Notes: generated by a model not told the origin, from the letters alone. Counted from the first letter of the stretch, positions 1 to 9,733 are shown. The stretch: DNA of 60,237 bases from Chromatiales bacterium (GCA_022360905.1 JAKSBX010000120.1:1-60237); one strand, 5' to 3'. Numbers and translations: made by a program.

Positions 1-66
1 GAACGACGAGCAACGCCGAGTGGCGCTTTTTCAGGCGCAACCCCCCATATTGATATCAAAGAGGGG

Positions 67-165
67 GCTGGGTCTGTTTTTGCGCCCAGCGGCGTTATCA
101 TTCGCTCATGTAGAATAACTACACCACGCTCATTCTGCCTTGCTGGACGCAAAAACAGACCCAGC
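67..165. repeat. Imperfect long inverted repeat
   Basis: Two 24-base arms, 67-90 and 142-165, are reverse complements with a single mismatch, separated by 51 bases. The spacer holds a smaller hairpin, TGTAG-AATAA-CTACA. The element lies just downstream of the minus-strand vanZ-like gene, so it could act as a terminator or be a REP-type dispersed repeat. No T-run follows on the minus strand, which weakens the simple terminator reading. Confidence 0.6.
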
Positions 166-170
166 AGGGC

Positions 171-198
171 GCATTGGATTAGTGTTAACAGGCCCTAA
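171..198. repeat. Dispersed repeat, copy 1 (TGTTAACAGGCCCTAA)
   Basis: A 28-base stretch that matches 6463-6490 in the same orientation with 3 mismatches; the core of 16 bases (183-198) is identical. A degenerate copy of the core, TGTTTACAGGCCCTA, lies at 5209-5223. This copy overlaps the stop codon of the vanZ-like gene, so the motif encodes its last residues. Confidence 0.45.
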
Positions 199-562
199 CA
201 CGCAACAACCAGGGTAGAATCAACGTATAGATAATCAGGCCAAGCCCATCCGCCGCCAGGTCAAGCATGGAAAAGAAGCGATGGGGCAGAAATGCCTGGA
301 CAGTCTCGATAAACAACCCATAACCAAGCAGCGACAGGGCTTTCGTTAAATTCCAACGAGCTTCGGGCCAGGCGAAGTCGCACAGCAGCGCGAGGTAGAG
401 AAAGGCGAGAATGTGGGAGAGCTTGTCATTCAGGCTGCTGACAGCCGGTATCTGGAGAGGTGTGAAGGCTAGAAAACTGATCGCGATCAGGCTGATCGCC
501 AAAGCACCCCGCAACAGGGTGCTTTGCAGGCGGTGTCGGTTAGCCTGGCGATCAGCCGCCAT
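185..562 (-). CDS. VanZ-like small membrane protein
   Basis: A 125-residue hydrophobic protein with about three to four membrane segments. The arrangement of a first segment ending in FTPLQIP, a short loop containing NDKLSHILAF, a later ETVQAFLPHRFFSMLDLAAD loop and a final hydrophobic segment fits the VanZ-like family (PF04892). In that family the conserved D/K/H and Q-P-R-D loops are typical; the biochemical function is unknown outside teicoplanin resistance. I chose the ATG at 562 because it overlaps the purD stop by 11 bases and places the basic N-terminus just before the first membrane segment; an upstream in-frame start at 622 would add 20 residues inside purD. It is probably the last gene of the purHD transcript. 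Confidence 0.7.
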   Translation of the reverse strand: MAADRQANRHRLQSTLLRGALAISLIAISFLAFTPLQIPAVSSLNDKLSHILAFLYLALLCDFAWPEARWNLTKALSLLGYGLFIETVQAFLPHRFFSMLDLAADGLGLIIYTLILPWLLRVRAC

Positions 563-1850
563 CCGCCGCCTGTTCCCTGGCGATGGCTCGATAAGCAATA
601 TCCGTACGGAAATAGACACCATCCCAGTGGATGGCGCGGGTCAGCTGGTAGGCATTCTGTTGTGCCTGGGTGACCGTCTCACCCAGTGCGGTGGCGCAAA
701 GTACTCGGCCTCCGGAGGTAACGACTTCGTCACCCTTCATGCTGGTCCCGGCATGGAATACTTTAAGCTCATTGTTGCCACTCTCCGGTAGACCGGAGAT
801 CGGTAGTCCCTTGTCGTAGCTTCCAGGGTAACCGCCAGCGGCCAACACCACGCCAACCGATGCCCGGGGATCCCATTCGGTTGTTTGTTGATCCAGCTTG
901 CCCTCCAGGGCAGCCAGACAGTGGGCGACCAGATCCGATCTCATGCGCAGCATGATCGGCTGGGTCTCCGGATCGCCAAAACGGCAGTTGTATTCGATGA
1001 CCTTCGGTGTACCGTCGGCTGTGATCATCAGGCCGGCATAGAGAAAGCCGGTATAGGGCAGGCCTTCCTCGGCCATGCCTCTGACGGTTGGCAGAATCAC
1101 TTCATCCATGATCCTCCGGTCGATGCTTTCCGTGACCACCGGGGCCGGGGAGTAGGCACCCATACCGCCGGTGTTGAGGCCGGTATCCCCATTACCGACC
1201 CGTTTGTGATCCTGACTGGTGGCCATCGGTAACACATGTTCGCCATCGGCCATCACGATGAAGCTGGCCTCTTCACCTTCGAGGAACTCCTCGATCACCA
1301 CCCGATGGCCCGCCTCGCCAAAGGCGTTGCCGGCCAGCATGTCTTTGACCGCTGTTTCTGCGGTCTCCATGTCCATTGCGACAATCACCCCTTTACCGGC
1401 AGCCAGGCCGTCGGCTTTGATCACAATCGGGGCGCCACACTGATGCAGATAGGCCAAAGCCTTATCGATCTCCGTGAAGGTCTGATAGTCGGCGGTGGGG
1501 ATGTTGTGACGGGCCAGGAAGTCCTTGGTGAAGGATTTAGAACCCTCCAGCTGGGCGGCCCCCTGGGTGGGGCCAAAACAGCTCAGACCGGCCTGCTGAA
1601 AGGCGTCGGTGATGCCCATCACAAGGGGTACTTCCGGACCGATGATGGTCAGACCGATCTGATTCGACTTGGCAAAGCTGACCAACTGCTCGATCTCTTC
1701 AACCCCGATGGCGACATTTTCGAGTTTCTCTTCCAGTGCAGTACCGGCATTGCCCGGTGCTACGTAGACCTTATCCGCCAGGGGAGACTGTGCCGCTTTC
1801 CAGGCGAGGGCGTGTTCTCGGCCGCCCGAACCGATGACCAGAATATTCAT
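552..1850 (-). CDS. purD: Phosphoribosylamine-glycine ligase
   Basis: GAR synthetase joins glycine to 5-phosphoribosylamine with ATP, the second step of purine synthesis, in the cytoplasm. The 432-residue protein has the usual family length and starts with the diagnostic [18 protein letters not shown]. It contains the ATP-grasp signature region KADGLAAGKGVIVA and the PurD motif RFGDPETQP with the upstream GGMGAYSP. Its ATG overlaps the stop of purH (TAATG), so translation is likely coupled. The purH-purD pair is a standard gammaproteobacterial operon. Confidence 0.97.
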   Translation of the reverse strand: MNILVIGSGGREHALAWKAAQSPLADKVYVAPGNAGTALEEKLENVAIGVEEIEQLVSFAKSNQIGLTIIGPEVPLVMGITDAFQQAGLSCFGPTQGAAQLEGSKSFTKDFLARHNIPTADYQTFTEIDKALAYLHQCGAPIVIKADGLAAGKGVIVAMDMETAETAVKDMLAGNAFGEAGHRVVIEEFLEGEEASFIVMADGEHVLPMATSQDHKRVGNGDTGLNTGGMGAYSPAPVVTESIDRRIMDEVILPTVRGMAEEGLPYTGFLYAGLMITADGTPKVIEYNCRFGDPETQPIMLRMRSDLVAHCLAALEGKLDQQTTEWDPRASVGVVLAAGGYPGSYDKGLPISGLPESGNNELKVFHAGTSMKGDEVVTSGGRVLCATALGETVTQAQQNAYQLTRAIHWDGVYFRTDIAYRAIAREQAADGG

Positions 1851-3409
1851 TAGTGACGGAAGTGACGCATGCCGGTGAAAACCATCGCCATACCATGCTC
1901 GTCAGCTGCAGCGATGGCTTCCTCATCGCGCATTGAACCACCAGGCTGTATGACGGCTGCAATCCCCGCTTCTGCGGCATTGTCGATACCGTCGCGGAAA
2001 GGGAAGAAGGCATCGGATGCCATCACCGAACCCTTTACCTCCAGTTTGGCATGCTCGGCTTTGATGGCGGCGATACGGGCGGAGTTGACCCGGCTCATCT
2101 GACCGGCGCCGACACCGATGGTCATGCCGTTACGGCCGTAGACGATCGCATTCGACTTGACGAACTTGGCGACCCGCCAGGTGAACAGCAGATCCTGCAT
2201 CTCCTGCTCGGTAGGTTGCCGTTTGCTGACAACTTTGATCTCGTTGCTCAGCTGCAGATCCGCATCCTGTACCAGCAAGCCGCCATTGACCTGCTTGTAT
2301 TCGGTACGGTGGATCGATTCACTCAACCACTCGCCACAGGCAAGCAGGCGCACATTCTTTTTACTGCTGACCGCTTTTACCGCAGCGGCGGAGACCTTGG
2401 GAGCAATGATCACTTCAACAAACTGCCGGTCGACGATGGCCTTGGCGGTCTCGCCGTCCAGCTCCCCGTTGAAGGCGATGATGCCGCCAAACGCCGATTC
2501 CGGGTCGGTGCTGTAGGCCCGATCATAAGCTTCAAGCAGGTTGTCACCATAAGCGACACCACATGGGTTGGCGTGTTTGACGATCACGCAGGCCGGTGCT
2601 TCATCGAAACTCTTCACACACTCCAGTGCTGCATCGGTGTCTGCGATGTTGTTGTAGGAGAGCTCCTTGCCCTGCAGCTGTTGCGCGGTCGCCACACTGG
2701 CTTCCTCGATATTGTGTTCGACAAAGAAGGCCGCTTTCTGGTGAGGATTCTCACCATAGCGCATGGTCTGACTCTGCTTGAACTGCATCGACAGTGTGCG
2801 TGGGAAGTCGCTGGTTTCGTTGTTCAGCCTGGCACCCAGGTAGTTGGCGATAGCGCCATCGTATCGTGCCGTATGTTCAAAGGTTTTAACCGCCAGATCG
2901 AAACGGGTAGTATCGCTCAACTGGTTCTCATTGGCCGCCATTTCGTCAATCACCCGCTGGTAGTCAGCGGCATCCACAACCACGGTGACATCCCGATGGT
3001 TTTTGGCGGCGGCCCTGAGCATGGTGGGGCCGCCGATATCGATGTTCTCGATGGCGGTGGGCAGATCGCAATCCGGATTGGCCACCGTCTGCTCGAACGG
3101 ATAGAGGTTGACCACGATCAGGTCGATCGGGCCGATACCGTTCTCTTTCATGACCCCGTCATCGGTGCCGCGTCGGCCGAGGATGCCGCCATGGATTTTC
3201 GGATGCAGGGTTTTCACCCGGCCATCCATCATCTCCGGAAAACCGGTATATTCTGAAACCTCGATAACCGGCACATCATTTTCGGTGAGAAGTTTTGCGG
3301 TGCCTCCGGTGGAGAGTATCTCGACCTGTTTGTCCGCCAGAGTTCGGGCGAAATCAACGATGCCGGTCTTGTCTGAGACACTGATCAGTGCGCGTTTTAT
3401 CGATGCCAT
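1850..3409 (-). CDS. purH: Bifunctional AICAR transformylase / IMP cyclohydrolase
   Basis: Catalyses the last two steps of IMP synthesis: formyl transfer from 10-formyl-tetrahydrofolate to AICAR, then ring closure of FAICAR. The 519-residue protein has the N-terminal MGS-like cyclohydrolase domain (about residues 1-200, with SVSDKTG and the phosphate-binding [10 protein letters not shown]) and the C-terminal transformylase domain with the catalytic K-H motif in [12 protein letters not shown]. It ends in GMRHFRH, as usual in the family. It directly precedes purD with a 3-base overlap. Confidence 0.97.
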   Translation of the reverse strand: MASIKRALISVSDKTGIVDFARTLADKQVEILSTGGTAKLLTENDVPVIEVSEYTGFPEMMDGRVKTLHPKIHGGILGRRGTDDGVMKENGIGPIDLIVVNLYPFEQTVANPDCDLPTAIENIDIGGPTMLRAAAKNHRDVTVVVDAADYQRVIDEMAANENQLSDTTRFDLAVKTFEHTARYDGAIANYLGARLNNETSDFPRTLSMQFKQSQTMRYGENPHQKAAFFVEHNIEEASVATAQQLQGKELSYNNIADTDAALECVKSFDEAPACVIVKHANPCGVAYGDNLLEAYDRAYSTDPESAFGGIIAFNGELDGETAKAIVDRQFVEVIIAPKVSAAAVKAVSSKKNVRLLACGEWLSESIHRTEYKQVNGGLLVQDADLQLSNEIKVVSKRQPTEQEMQDLLFTWRVAKFVKSNAIVYGRNGMTIGVGAGQMSRVNSARIAAIKAEHAKLEVKGSVMASDAFFPFRDGIDNAAEAGIAAVIQPGGSMRDEEAIAAADEHGMAMVFTGMRHFRH

Positions 3410-3581
3410 GAGTGATACCGTTAGTTGTTGTAAAGAATGGATTGTGAATAGATCACGATAGTATTCGAAAGAGGGAATAGTCTTATCAGGCCTTGAACCT
3501 ATGTCGATGATGAAGACTTCGGATGTTAAGGCGTGTCCTGTAACCTATGCGATATTTCTACCTGACGCTGGGAACCGGTGC

Positions 3582-3878
3582 TCAATCCAGATCGTACTGA
3601 GACAGTTTTTTGCGTAACGTACTGCGACTGATGCCCAAAATGGTGGCCGCCTGGGTCTGGTTACCGCCGGTATGTTTCATCACGCTTTCCAGTAGCGGGG
3701 CCTCGACCTCATTCATCACCAGACGATAGAGATTGTTGGCGCCGTGACCGTCCAGGTTATTGAAATAGCGTTGCATGGCGTCACTCACACATTGGCGCAA
3801 GGGTTCTGACTTCTTGCTGTGTGTGACGGTCAGATATTCTTCGCTCTGTTGGTCGGATAAAACCGATTCTATCATCAT
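3582..3878 (-). CDS. fis: Nucleoid-associated DNA-binding protein Fis
   Basis: A 98-residue protein of the Fis family, which bends DNA and controls rRNA operons, recombination and growth-phase genes. The C-terminal helix-turn-helix is clear: GGNQTQAATILGISRSTLRK at about residues 71-90, close to the E. coli recognition helix region. The N-terminal beta-hairpin arm is divergent, as is common outside enterobacteria. The start overlaps the dusB stop by 4 bases (ATGA); a second ATG follows immediately at 3875. dusB-fis co-transcription is conserved in gammaproteobacteria. Confidence 0.95.
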   Translation of the reverse strand: MMIESVLSDQQSEEYLTVTHSKKSEPLRQCVSDAMQRYFNNLDGHGANNLYRLVMNEVEAPLLESVMKHTGGNQTQAATILGISRSTLRKKLSQYDLD

Positions 3879-4861
3879 GCTGCCAGATCCCTATTGTCAT
3901 GCAGAAACTGAAAATACTCTTCGATCGCCTGCAGCTGCTCGGCAGGGGATTCTGAGTAGTTTATTTTGTTTCTGAAAACGGTGCCTTCAGGGCGCCCTTT
4001 GCTATACCAGGCGATATGTTTTCGAGCAATTCGTACGCCTAGGTACTCCCCATAAAAACCATAGAGTTGCTGTACATGTGCGATGAGTATGTCAGCGACC
4101 CATTCAAGTTCCGGTTCAGGCAGTAGCCTGCCGGTAGTCAAGTAACTGTTGATCTCATTAAAGATCCAGGGGCGTCCTTGCGCAGCGCGTCCGATCATTA
4201 GAGCATCGGCGCCGGTGAGTTCTAATACCTCCGCCGCTTTCTGCGGGGAGTCGATATCTCCATTTGCAATAACCGGTATGGTTACCTTTTGCTTTATCTT
4301 GCTGATCGTTTCATATTCAGCTTGGCCCGAAAACTTGCAGGCCCGGGTACGGCCATGAACACTTAAAGCCTGAATGCCGCTCTCTTCGGCAATTTTTGCG
4401 ATACGTTCACCGTTACGGTTTTGCGGATCTGTGCCGGTACGTATCTTCAGCGTTACAGGAACATCGACCGCATCAACCGTTGCCTTCAGAATGGCGGCCA
4501 CCAGGGGCTCGTCATTGAGTAGTGCGGATCCGGCTGACTTTTTACAGACTTTTTTTGCCGGACATCCCATGTTGATGTCGATGATCTGGGCACCCATGGC
4601 AACATTGGCTTGTGCAGCCTTGGCCATCATCTGCGGGTCGGAACCCAGAATCTGTACGCTGATCGGTGCCTCTTCCCCGTCGTGATCAAGTCGTTTGACA
4701 CTTTTTTTTGTGCCCCATAATGAAGCGTCGGCTGAGATCATCTCTGACACAGCCAAACCGGCACCCAGACTTCTGCAGAGCTGCCTGAACGGCCTGTCTG
4801 TCACACCGGCCATCGGTGCTAACAGCAGATTATTCGCAATGTCGTAAGACCCAATGCGCAT
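3875..4861 (-). CDS. dusB: tRNA-dihydrouridine synthase B
   Basis: A flavin (FMN)-dependent enzyme that reduces uridines in the tRNA D-loop. The 328-residue TIM-barrel protein shows the family opening NNLLLAPMAGVTDRPFR, the catalytic cysteine in NMGCPAKKVCKKSAGSALL, SVHGRTR, and the FMN-phosphate-binding IGRAAQGRPW. I chose the ATG at 4861 because MRIGSYDI is the normal start of DusB; an in-frame start at 4999 would add 46 unconserved residues. It is the first gene of the dusB-fis pair. Confidence 0.93.
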   Translation of the reverse strand: MRIGSYDIANNLLLAPMAGVTDRPFRQLCRSLGAGLAVSEMISADASLWGTKKSVKRLDHDGEEAPISVQILGSDPQMMAKAAQANVAMGAQIIDINMGCPAKKVCKKSAGSALLNDEPLVAAILKATVDAVDVPVTLKIRTGTDPQNRNGERIAKIAEESGIQALSVHGRTRACKFSGQAEYETISKIKQKVTIPVIANGDIDSPQKAAEVLELTGADALMIGRAAQGRPWIFNEINSYLTTGRLLPEPELEWVADILIAHVQQLYGFYGEYLGVRIARKHIAWYSKGRPEGTVFRNKINYSESPAEQLQAIEEYFQFLHDNRDLAA

Positions 4862-5220
4862 CTTAATTCGCCACTCTTCGGGGGCTGTTCTCAGGAGAAG
4901 AAGGGGTTGGGATACTACCTGTAAATCAGGGTGGAAGCAAAGGCAAAATGGCGTTGAATTGACTCTGCACAGTTGGTTGAATCGTTCGATACTTAGCAAT
5001 CGGCTGGAAGGGTGTTTAGTAAGCTATTCAATCTCCATTAGATATAGGGTTGTGACGATCCTGAAAACTAAAATCATTGCAAATGTAAACTTTTTTGCGA
5101 AATTAATTCCCTAGTTATTTTATGTACTTTGTCTGTGCGATCAGTGCCACCTTTACGGTAGCTCATATAAGGTGAAAGGTTGAGAGATTTAGTAGGTTGA
5201 TGATGTGTTGTTTACAGGCC
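4862..5220. other. 359-base intergenic region upstream of dusB-fis
   Basis: No gene is supported here. The central part (about 5030-5125) is markedly AT-rich, with A/T runs, and should carry the minus-strand promoter of dusB-fis. I could not single out a convincing -35/-10 pair. Fis autoregulation at such AT-rich upstream regions is known in E. coli, but individual sites are too degenerate to call by eye. The right end, 5209-5223, holds a degenerate copy of the TGTTAACAGGCCCTAA repeat. Confidence 0.4.
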
Positions 5221-6444
5221 CTAGAGGAAGTCGAAGGTAAAACCGGTAACTTGGTTGCCGGGGTCGACCAGCTCCAATTCAATCTCTATCGGTTTCAGTT
5301 TCGGCATCAGTTGCGGAGCATCTGTAGAACTGCTCAGGTACTCCGATTCGGAAAAGGTGCGACGGGCGACGAGCGTGCCCATATCGTTAAACAGACTGAG
5401 CTGCAGTTTAGGATAGGGTTGTTCAAACGGTGCGGTGTTAACCACTTCGAGTCGCATGGCAAGGGTGTTGTCCTTATCCGGGTGAGCGGCCAGAGAGCGG
5501 TCCGTTATCAATATTTTCTCTCGGTCTTTTCGCAGTGGAGGTGTGCAGCCGGCCACGGTGCAGACCACATCCACGAGTTGTCGGCCTACATCATGATGTA
5601 TCAAGCTGTCTCGAAATTGCCAGGTCATCTGCCCGAGTAGTGGAATCAACAGCAACAGCGATCCGATTGCCCATAGGGGTGAACGGGGAGAACTTGGACT
5701 GTGCTCTTTCTCTTCTTCAAAGGTGAAGGGTAGCGCTTCTTCCAGTTCGGCTTCCTCTTCCGCCGTCAGGGAATCCTCGGTTAAAGAACTCTCCGCATCG
5801 GATTGCTGTTCTTCATCCGACTCCTGTACGGTTTCGCTCTCTTCAACGCTCGGACTTAGCAAACCCTCTGCATATCCAGGAGGCTGTTCTGTCTCGAGTT
5901 CGGGAATATCCAGCTCGATAATCTCAGCTAGGTCTGCCGCAGGCTTTTCTGAGTCAAGCAGCAGAGAAGCCGAGTCTTTGTCGAGCAGTTCCGACATCTG
6001 AGATTCAGTGCCGGAGGCGAAGTAATCCGGTTCAGTCTCCAGGCCGTCATCCTGTTCATAGAGGAACTGACTGCTCTCTTTCAGCAGGTTCTGATCGTCA
6101 CTATCAAGATTTGAATCGTCGGCTAAGGAGGGGATCGGTGTGGAGTCGTCGGCAAGATCATCCAGGGACCGTTCGACCTCGCTATCGTTGATTAAGAGTG
6201 AGCTGTGCTCATCCTGTTGTGGGGGGTAGTAGACCAGTTTGTCTTCGGAGAGAGTATCCCCATCAGTATCAGTTGGGGGGAGTTCTTCTTGCTGGTTACT
6301 GAATGGCATGGGTGATTCATGCAGATTCTCCAGCGCATTGAACGTCTGGTTGCATTGGCAGCATCGCACCTGCCCTGCAGCAGCTTTGAGCTGCTCCGGT
6401 GTAATACGGAACAAGGTTAGGCAGTGTGCGCACTGGGTAAACAT
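5221..6444 (-). CDS. Zinc-ribbon and DUF3426 single-pass membrane protein
   Basis: A 407-residue protein with three parts. Residues 1-40 form an MJ0042-type zinc ribbon with two CxxC pairs (CAHC and CCQC). Residues about 50-255 are very acidic and low in complexity, rich in E, D and S, and likely disordered. A membrane segment, about residues 265-285, follows (WAIGSLLLLIPLLGQ), and the C-terminal 120 residues match DUF3426, including LRLEVVNTAPFEQPYPKLQL. The family commonly sits next to prmA in gammaproteobacteria; function is unknown. It would have a cytoplasmic zinc ribbon and a periplasmic C-terminus. Near-copies of the same short repeat lie at both ends of the gene. Confidence 0.85.
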   Translation of the reverse strand: MFTQCAHCLTLFRITPEQLKAAAGQVRCCQCNQTFNALENLHESPMPFSNQQEELPPTDTDGDTLSEDKLVYYPPQQDEHSSLLINDSEVERSLDDLADDSTPIPSLADDSNLDSDDQNLLKESSQFLYEQDDGLETEPDYFASGTESQMSELLDKDSASLLLDSEKPAADLAEIIELDIPELETEQPPGYAEGLLSPSVEESETVQESDEEQQSDAESSLTEDSLTAEEEAELEEALPFTFEEEKEHSPSSPRSPLWAIGSLLLLIPLLGQMTWQFRDSLIHHDVGRQLVDVVCTVAGCTPPLRKDREKILITDRSLAAHPDKDNTLAMRLEVVNTAPFEQPYPKLQLSLFNDMGTLVARRTFSESEYLSSSTDAPQLMPKLKPIEIELELVDPGNQVTGFTFDFL

Positions 6445-6462
6445 GGCTGAACTATCGATGTT

Positions 6463-6490
6463 GCATGGGATTGATGTTAACAGGCCCTAA
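6463..6490. repeat. Dispersed repeat, copy 2 (TGTTAACAGGCCCTAA)
   Basis: Matches 171-198 in 25 of 28 positions, with an identical 16-base core (6475-6490). It lies 19 bases upstream of the start of the DUF3426 gene, inside its probable leader or promoter. The third, degenerate core copy sits at the other end of that gene (5209-5223). Confidence 0.45.
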
Positions 6491-6550
6491 TTCAGAGATT
6501 CATTAAGTTAGACTGTAGCAAAATCCCTGGCAATCCTGAATGATCTTTTA

Positions 6551-7438
6551 TCAAGCATTTTTATGATTGACGCCGCTGATCAGGATCCACTCCTCCATTT
6601 GTTTTACCGGGTCAAGCGAGGCAAAGGGTAGATAGTGTTGCGCTACCTCATCGGACTGTTCGGCAAGAATGCCTGACAGGGCAAACAGTCCGTTCGGTTT
6701 GATGCGGTCAATCAGTTGTGGGGCAAGTTCAATCAGCGGCCCGGCGAGAATGTTCGCTACCAGGTAATCGGCTTTTAGCGCCGGTGCTTGATTCGGCAGG
6801 TAGGTTGCGAGTCGATCGGCGACATCGTTTTTCAGCGCATTGTCCTGGCTGGCCTGCAGTGCTTGCGGATCGTGATCTATGGCGATTACCGAGGAGGCTC
6901 CCAGCTTGAGCGCCGCAATTGCCAGAATACCCGAACCGCAGCCATAGTCGATCACGGTTTTGCCGGTAAGATCCTGGCTGTCCAGCCAGGTCAGGCAGAG
7001 TGCGGTTGTCGGGTGGGTGCCGGTGCCGAATGCCAGGCCCGGGTCCAGTTGAATAACCACGCCATTGGGTTCGGAGATCTGTTCGCCAGCCGGACATACC
7101 CATAAACGTTTGCCGAACGACATGGGTTTGAAATGTTCCAGCCAGACCCGCTCCCAGATGCGGTCTTCGATCCGTTCCCAGCAGAGCCTGCTGAGCAACT
7201 CTTCACTCAGTACCTGGTCAAGGGCCTGTTGAAGCTGCCGCTGATCCTGCTCGCCTTCGAACAAGGCGGTAACCCGAGTATGCTGCCATAGCTGTTCACT
7301 GGCAGGCGGTGTTTCAAGTAATGGCTGATCTCCCGCATCGCCCAGGGTCACAGAGAGTGCTCCCAGGTTTTCGAAGACCAGCTCGAGGATCGGTGCTTGT
7401 TCCTCGCTGGTGTCAAGTGTGAGTTGCAGCCACGACAT
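6551..7438 (-). CDS. prmA: Ribosomal protein L11 methyltransferase
   Basis: Uses S-adenosylmethionine to trimethylate lysines and the N-terminus of ribosomal protein L11. The 295-residue length matches E. coli PrmA (293). The N-terminal substrate-binding domain opens with MSWLQLTLDT. The methyltransferase domain has the PrmA signature DPGLAFGTGTHPTT, the SAM-binding motif DYGCGSGILAIAALKLGA, and NILAGPL. It lies 17 bases downstream of accC in the conserved aroQ-accB-accC-prmA order. Confidence 0.97.
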   Translation of the reverse strand: MSWLQLTLDTSEEQAPILELVFENLGALSVTLGDAGDQPLLETPPASEQLWQHTRVTALFEGEQDQRQLQQALDQVLSEELLSRLCWERIEDRIWERVWLEHFKPMSFGKRLWVCPAGEQISEPNGVVIQLDPGLAFGTGTHPTTALCLTWLDSQDLTGKTVIDYGCGSGILAIAALKLGASSVIAIDHDPQALQASQDNALKNDVADRLATYLPNQAPALKADYLVANILAGPLIELAPQLIDRIKPNGLFALSGILAEQSDEVAQHYLPFASLDPVKQMEEWILISGVNHKNA

Positions 7439-7455
7439 CAGGCCAGGCCCTTATT

Positions 7456-8796
7456 TTAGAGTCCCAGTTTCTTTTCCAGGTAGTGAATATTGGCGCCACC
7501 CGCATTGAAAGCGCTGTCACGCATAATATCCTGATGCAGTGGGATGTTGGTCTTGATGCCGCTGATCACCATCTCCTGCAGTGCGATTCTCATGCGTGCA
7601 ATAGCAACATCCCGGTTTTCACCATGGGCAATCAATTTACCGATCATGGAATCATAGTAGGGCGGTACTCTATAGCCGTTATAGATATGAGTATCGACCC
7701 GAATGCCGGGTCCACCTGCCGTATGCAGTTGCGTGATGGTGCCCGGGCTGGGCATGAAGTTATCCGGATCCTCTGCATTGATGCGGCACTCCACAGCATG
7801 ACCCTGCAGCTTGATATCACTCTGTTTGAATCTGAGTGGTTCACCTGCGGCGATGAGGATCTGCTCTTTGACGATATCGACACCGGTGATCAGTTCGGTT
7901 ACCGGGTGCTCAACCTGTACCCGGGTATTCATCTCGATGAAATAGAACTCACCGTTTTCATAGAGGAACTCAAAGGTGCCTGCACCACGATAACCGATCT
8001 GGCGGCAGGCTTCGGCGCAGCGCTCGCCCACATCCATGCGTTGCTGTTCAGTAATGCCTGGTGCCGGAGCTTCTTCGACGACTTTCTGATGACGGCGCTG
8101 CATGGAGCAATCCCGTTCACCGAGATGGATGGCGTTGCCATGGGTATCGGAAAGCACCTGAAACTCCACATGGCGCGGGTTCTCAAGAAACTTCTCCATA
8201 TAGACGGTGGCGTTGCCGAAAGCCGCATCCGCTTCCGCCTTGGTCATGGCTACGGCGTTCAACAGGGTGGCTTCGGAGTGAACCACCCGCATACCCCGGC
8301 CGCCACCGCCGCCGGCCGCCTTGATGATGACCGGATAGCCGATCTCATTGGCCAGCTCTCTGGTGCGTTTGGAGTTGTTGTCGAGGGGGCCGTTGGATCC
8401 TGGAACCGTCGGTACATTGGCCTTGATCATGGCGTCAATGGCGGCAACCTTATCGCCCATTACCCGAATCGTGTCGGCTTTCGGACCGATAAAGATAAAG
8501 CCGCTGTTCTCAACCCTTTCCGCAAAGTCTGCATTCTCTGAGAGGAATCCATATCCAGGATGGATCGCCACCGAATCGGTGACCTCTGCCGCACTGATGA
8601 TGGCCGGTACGTTGAGATAGCTCTCTGTAGAAGGTGCCGGTCCGATGCAGACCGATTCGTCGGCAAGCAGAACATGTTTCAGATCCCGGTCGGCTTCGGA
8701 ATGAACGGCAACGGTTTTGATGCCCAGCTCTTTACAGGCACGCAGAATACGCAGCGCAATTTCACCACGATTGGCGATTACTATCTTGTCTATCAT
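7456..8796 (-). CDS. accC: Acetyl-CoA carboxylase, biotin carboxylase subunit
   Basis: Carboxylates the biotin on AccB using ATP and bicarbonate, the first half-reaction of acetyl-CoA carboxylase in fatty acid synthesis. The protein has the biotin carboxylase N-domain ([20 protein letters not shown]), an ATP-grasp domain with the glycine loop [14 protein letters not shown], and catalytic [16 protein letters not shown]. From the ATG at 8796 it is 446 residues and starts [12 protein letters not shown], like E. coli (449). A TTG at 8808 overlapping the accB stop is a possible alternative that adds 4 residues. Confidence 0.97.
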   Translation of the reverse strand: MIDKIVIANRGEIALRILRACKELGIKTVAVHSEADRDLKHVLLADESVCIGPAPSTESYLNVPAIISAAEVTDSVAIHPGYGFLSENADFAERVENSGFIFIGPKADTIRVMGDKVAAIDAMIKANVPTVPGSNGPLDNNSKRTRELANEIGYPVIIKAAGGGGGRGMRVVHSEATLLNAVAMTKAEADAAFGNATVYMEKFLENPRHVEFQVLSDTHGNAIHLGERDCSMQRRHQKVVEEAPAPGITEQQRMDVGERCAEACRQIGYRGAGTFEFLYENGEFYFIEMNTRVQVEHPVTELITGVDIVKEQILIAAGEPLRFKQSDIKLQGHAVECRINAEDPDNFMPSPGTITQLHTAGGPGIRVDTHIYNGYRVPPYYDSMIGKLIAHGENRDVAIARMRIALQEMVISGIKTNIPLHQDIMRDSAFNAGGANIHYLEKKLGL

Positions 8797-8804
8797 GGGG
8801 CTAC

Positions 8805-9269
8805 TCAATCAATGATGTATAAGGGTTCGTTGTATTCCACCGGTTGACCGTTATCGACCAGGATCTTTCTGACGGTTCCTGCTTTGTCGGATTCGATCTG
8901 ATTGAGGATCTTCATCGCTTCGATGATGCACAGGGTGTCGCCAACACTGACCTGTTGGCCCTCTTCGACAAACGGCTTGCTGCCAGGTGATGGAGAGCGA
9001 TAGAAGGTGCCGACCATGGGTGAACGAACCGCATGGCCCTGAATCTCGTCTGAAGGTTCACTCTCCACGGCCGGGGCTGCGGCAGCCGCCGGTGCGGCTG
9101 GAGCCGCTGCCGGAGCGGCCATGGGTGCGGCTACCGGTGCCGCAAGCGGAATGGCCATGGAGTTGTTGCGACTGATGCGGACCGATTCCTCACCTTCGTG
9201 GATTTCAATCTCCGCAACATCCGACTCCTCAAGCAATTCGATCAATTTTTTTACTTTGCGAATATCCAT
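8805..9269 (-). CDS. accB: Acetyl-CoA carboxylase, biotin carboxyl carrier protein
   Basis: Carries the biotin that shuttles carboxyl groups between AccC and the AccAD transferase. The 154-residue protein has the usual N-terminal helix ([16 protein letters not shown]), an Ala/Pro-rich flexible linker (about residues 41-68) and a C-terminal biotinyl domain. Biotin would attach to Lys120 in the motif EAMKILN; the family consensus is EAMKM, so Met is replaced by Ile next to the lysine. The thumb loop [14 protein letters not shown] is intact. accC follows after 8 bases. Confidence 0.96.
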   Translation of the reverse strand: MDIRKVKKLIELLEESDVAEIEIHEGEESVRISRNNSMAIPLAAPVAAPMAAPAAAPAAPAAAAAPAVESEPSDEIQGHAVRSPMVGTFYRSPSPGSKPFVEEGQQVSVGDTLCIIEAMKILNQIESDKAGTVRKILVDNGQPVEYNEPLYIID

Positions 9270-9292
9270 GATGTTTATTTCTCTAAGATTGT

Positions 9293-9733
9293 TTATTTGT
9301 TGAGCCGCGCGGCAGCGGCTTGCAATGCAAGTTCATAGCCCTGGGCGCCCAGGCCGGTGATGATGCCTTCGGCCTTATCCGAGAAATAGGAGTGTTTTCT
9401 GAACTCCTCTCTGGCGTGCACATTGGAGAGATGAACTTCGATATAGGGTATGCCGGTTCCCAGCAGGGCGTCCCTCAGGGCAACGCTGGTGTGCGTGAAG
9501 GCGGCCGGATTGAAGATGATATAGGCGACCTTTTGCTCATAGGCCTGGTGGATCCAGGAGAGCAGTTCGTGCTCAGCGTTCGATTGACGGAAGTCGACTT
9601 GATGGCCGAGCTGGTCGGCCAGCTGCTTCAGGTTCTGGCTGATCTCATTTAAGGACTCATGGCCGTAGTGTTTGGGTTCACGGACACCAAGCAGATTCAG
9701 ATTGGGGCCATTTAGGATCAGAATGGTCGCCAT
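9293..9733 (-). CDS. aroQ: Type II 3-dehydroquinate dehydratase
   Basis: Dehydrates 3-dehydroquinate to 3-dehydroshikimate in the shikimate pathway. The 146-residue length and motifs are standard for the dodecameric type II enzyme: [15 protein letters not shown] with the catalytic tyrosine nearby at HYGHESL (the usual position is Y-G), [17 protein letters not shown] with the catalytic histidine, and [14 protein letters not shown]. It is the first gene of the aroQ-accB-accC-prmA cluster. The leader region upstream (9734-9983) holds no gene. Confidence 0.95.
   Translation of the reverse strand: MATILILNGPNLNLLGVREPKHYGHESLNEISQNLKQLADQLGHQVDFRQSNAEHELLSWIHQAYEQKVAYIIFNPAAFTHTSVALRDALLGTGIPYIEVHLSNVHAREEFRKHSYFSDKAEGIITGLGAQGYELALQAAAARLNK

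Noticed and set aside
14-31. Small CGCC-GAGT-GGCG hairpin with a T-run at the window start
   Set aside because: The stem is only 4 base pairs and the gene it would serve lies outside the window.
2051-3256. Long open frame antisense to purH (401 codons)
   Set aside because: It mirrors a certain gene, has no recognisable domain or SD, and such shadows are common at this base composition. Similar antisense frames at 7483-8541, 30676-31536 and 31370-32563 were rejected for the same reason.
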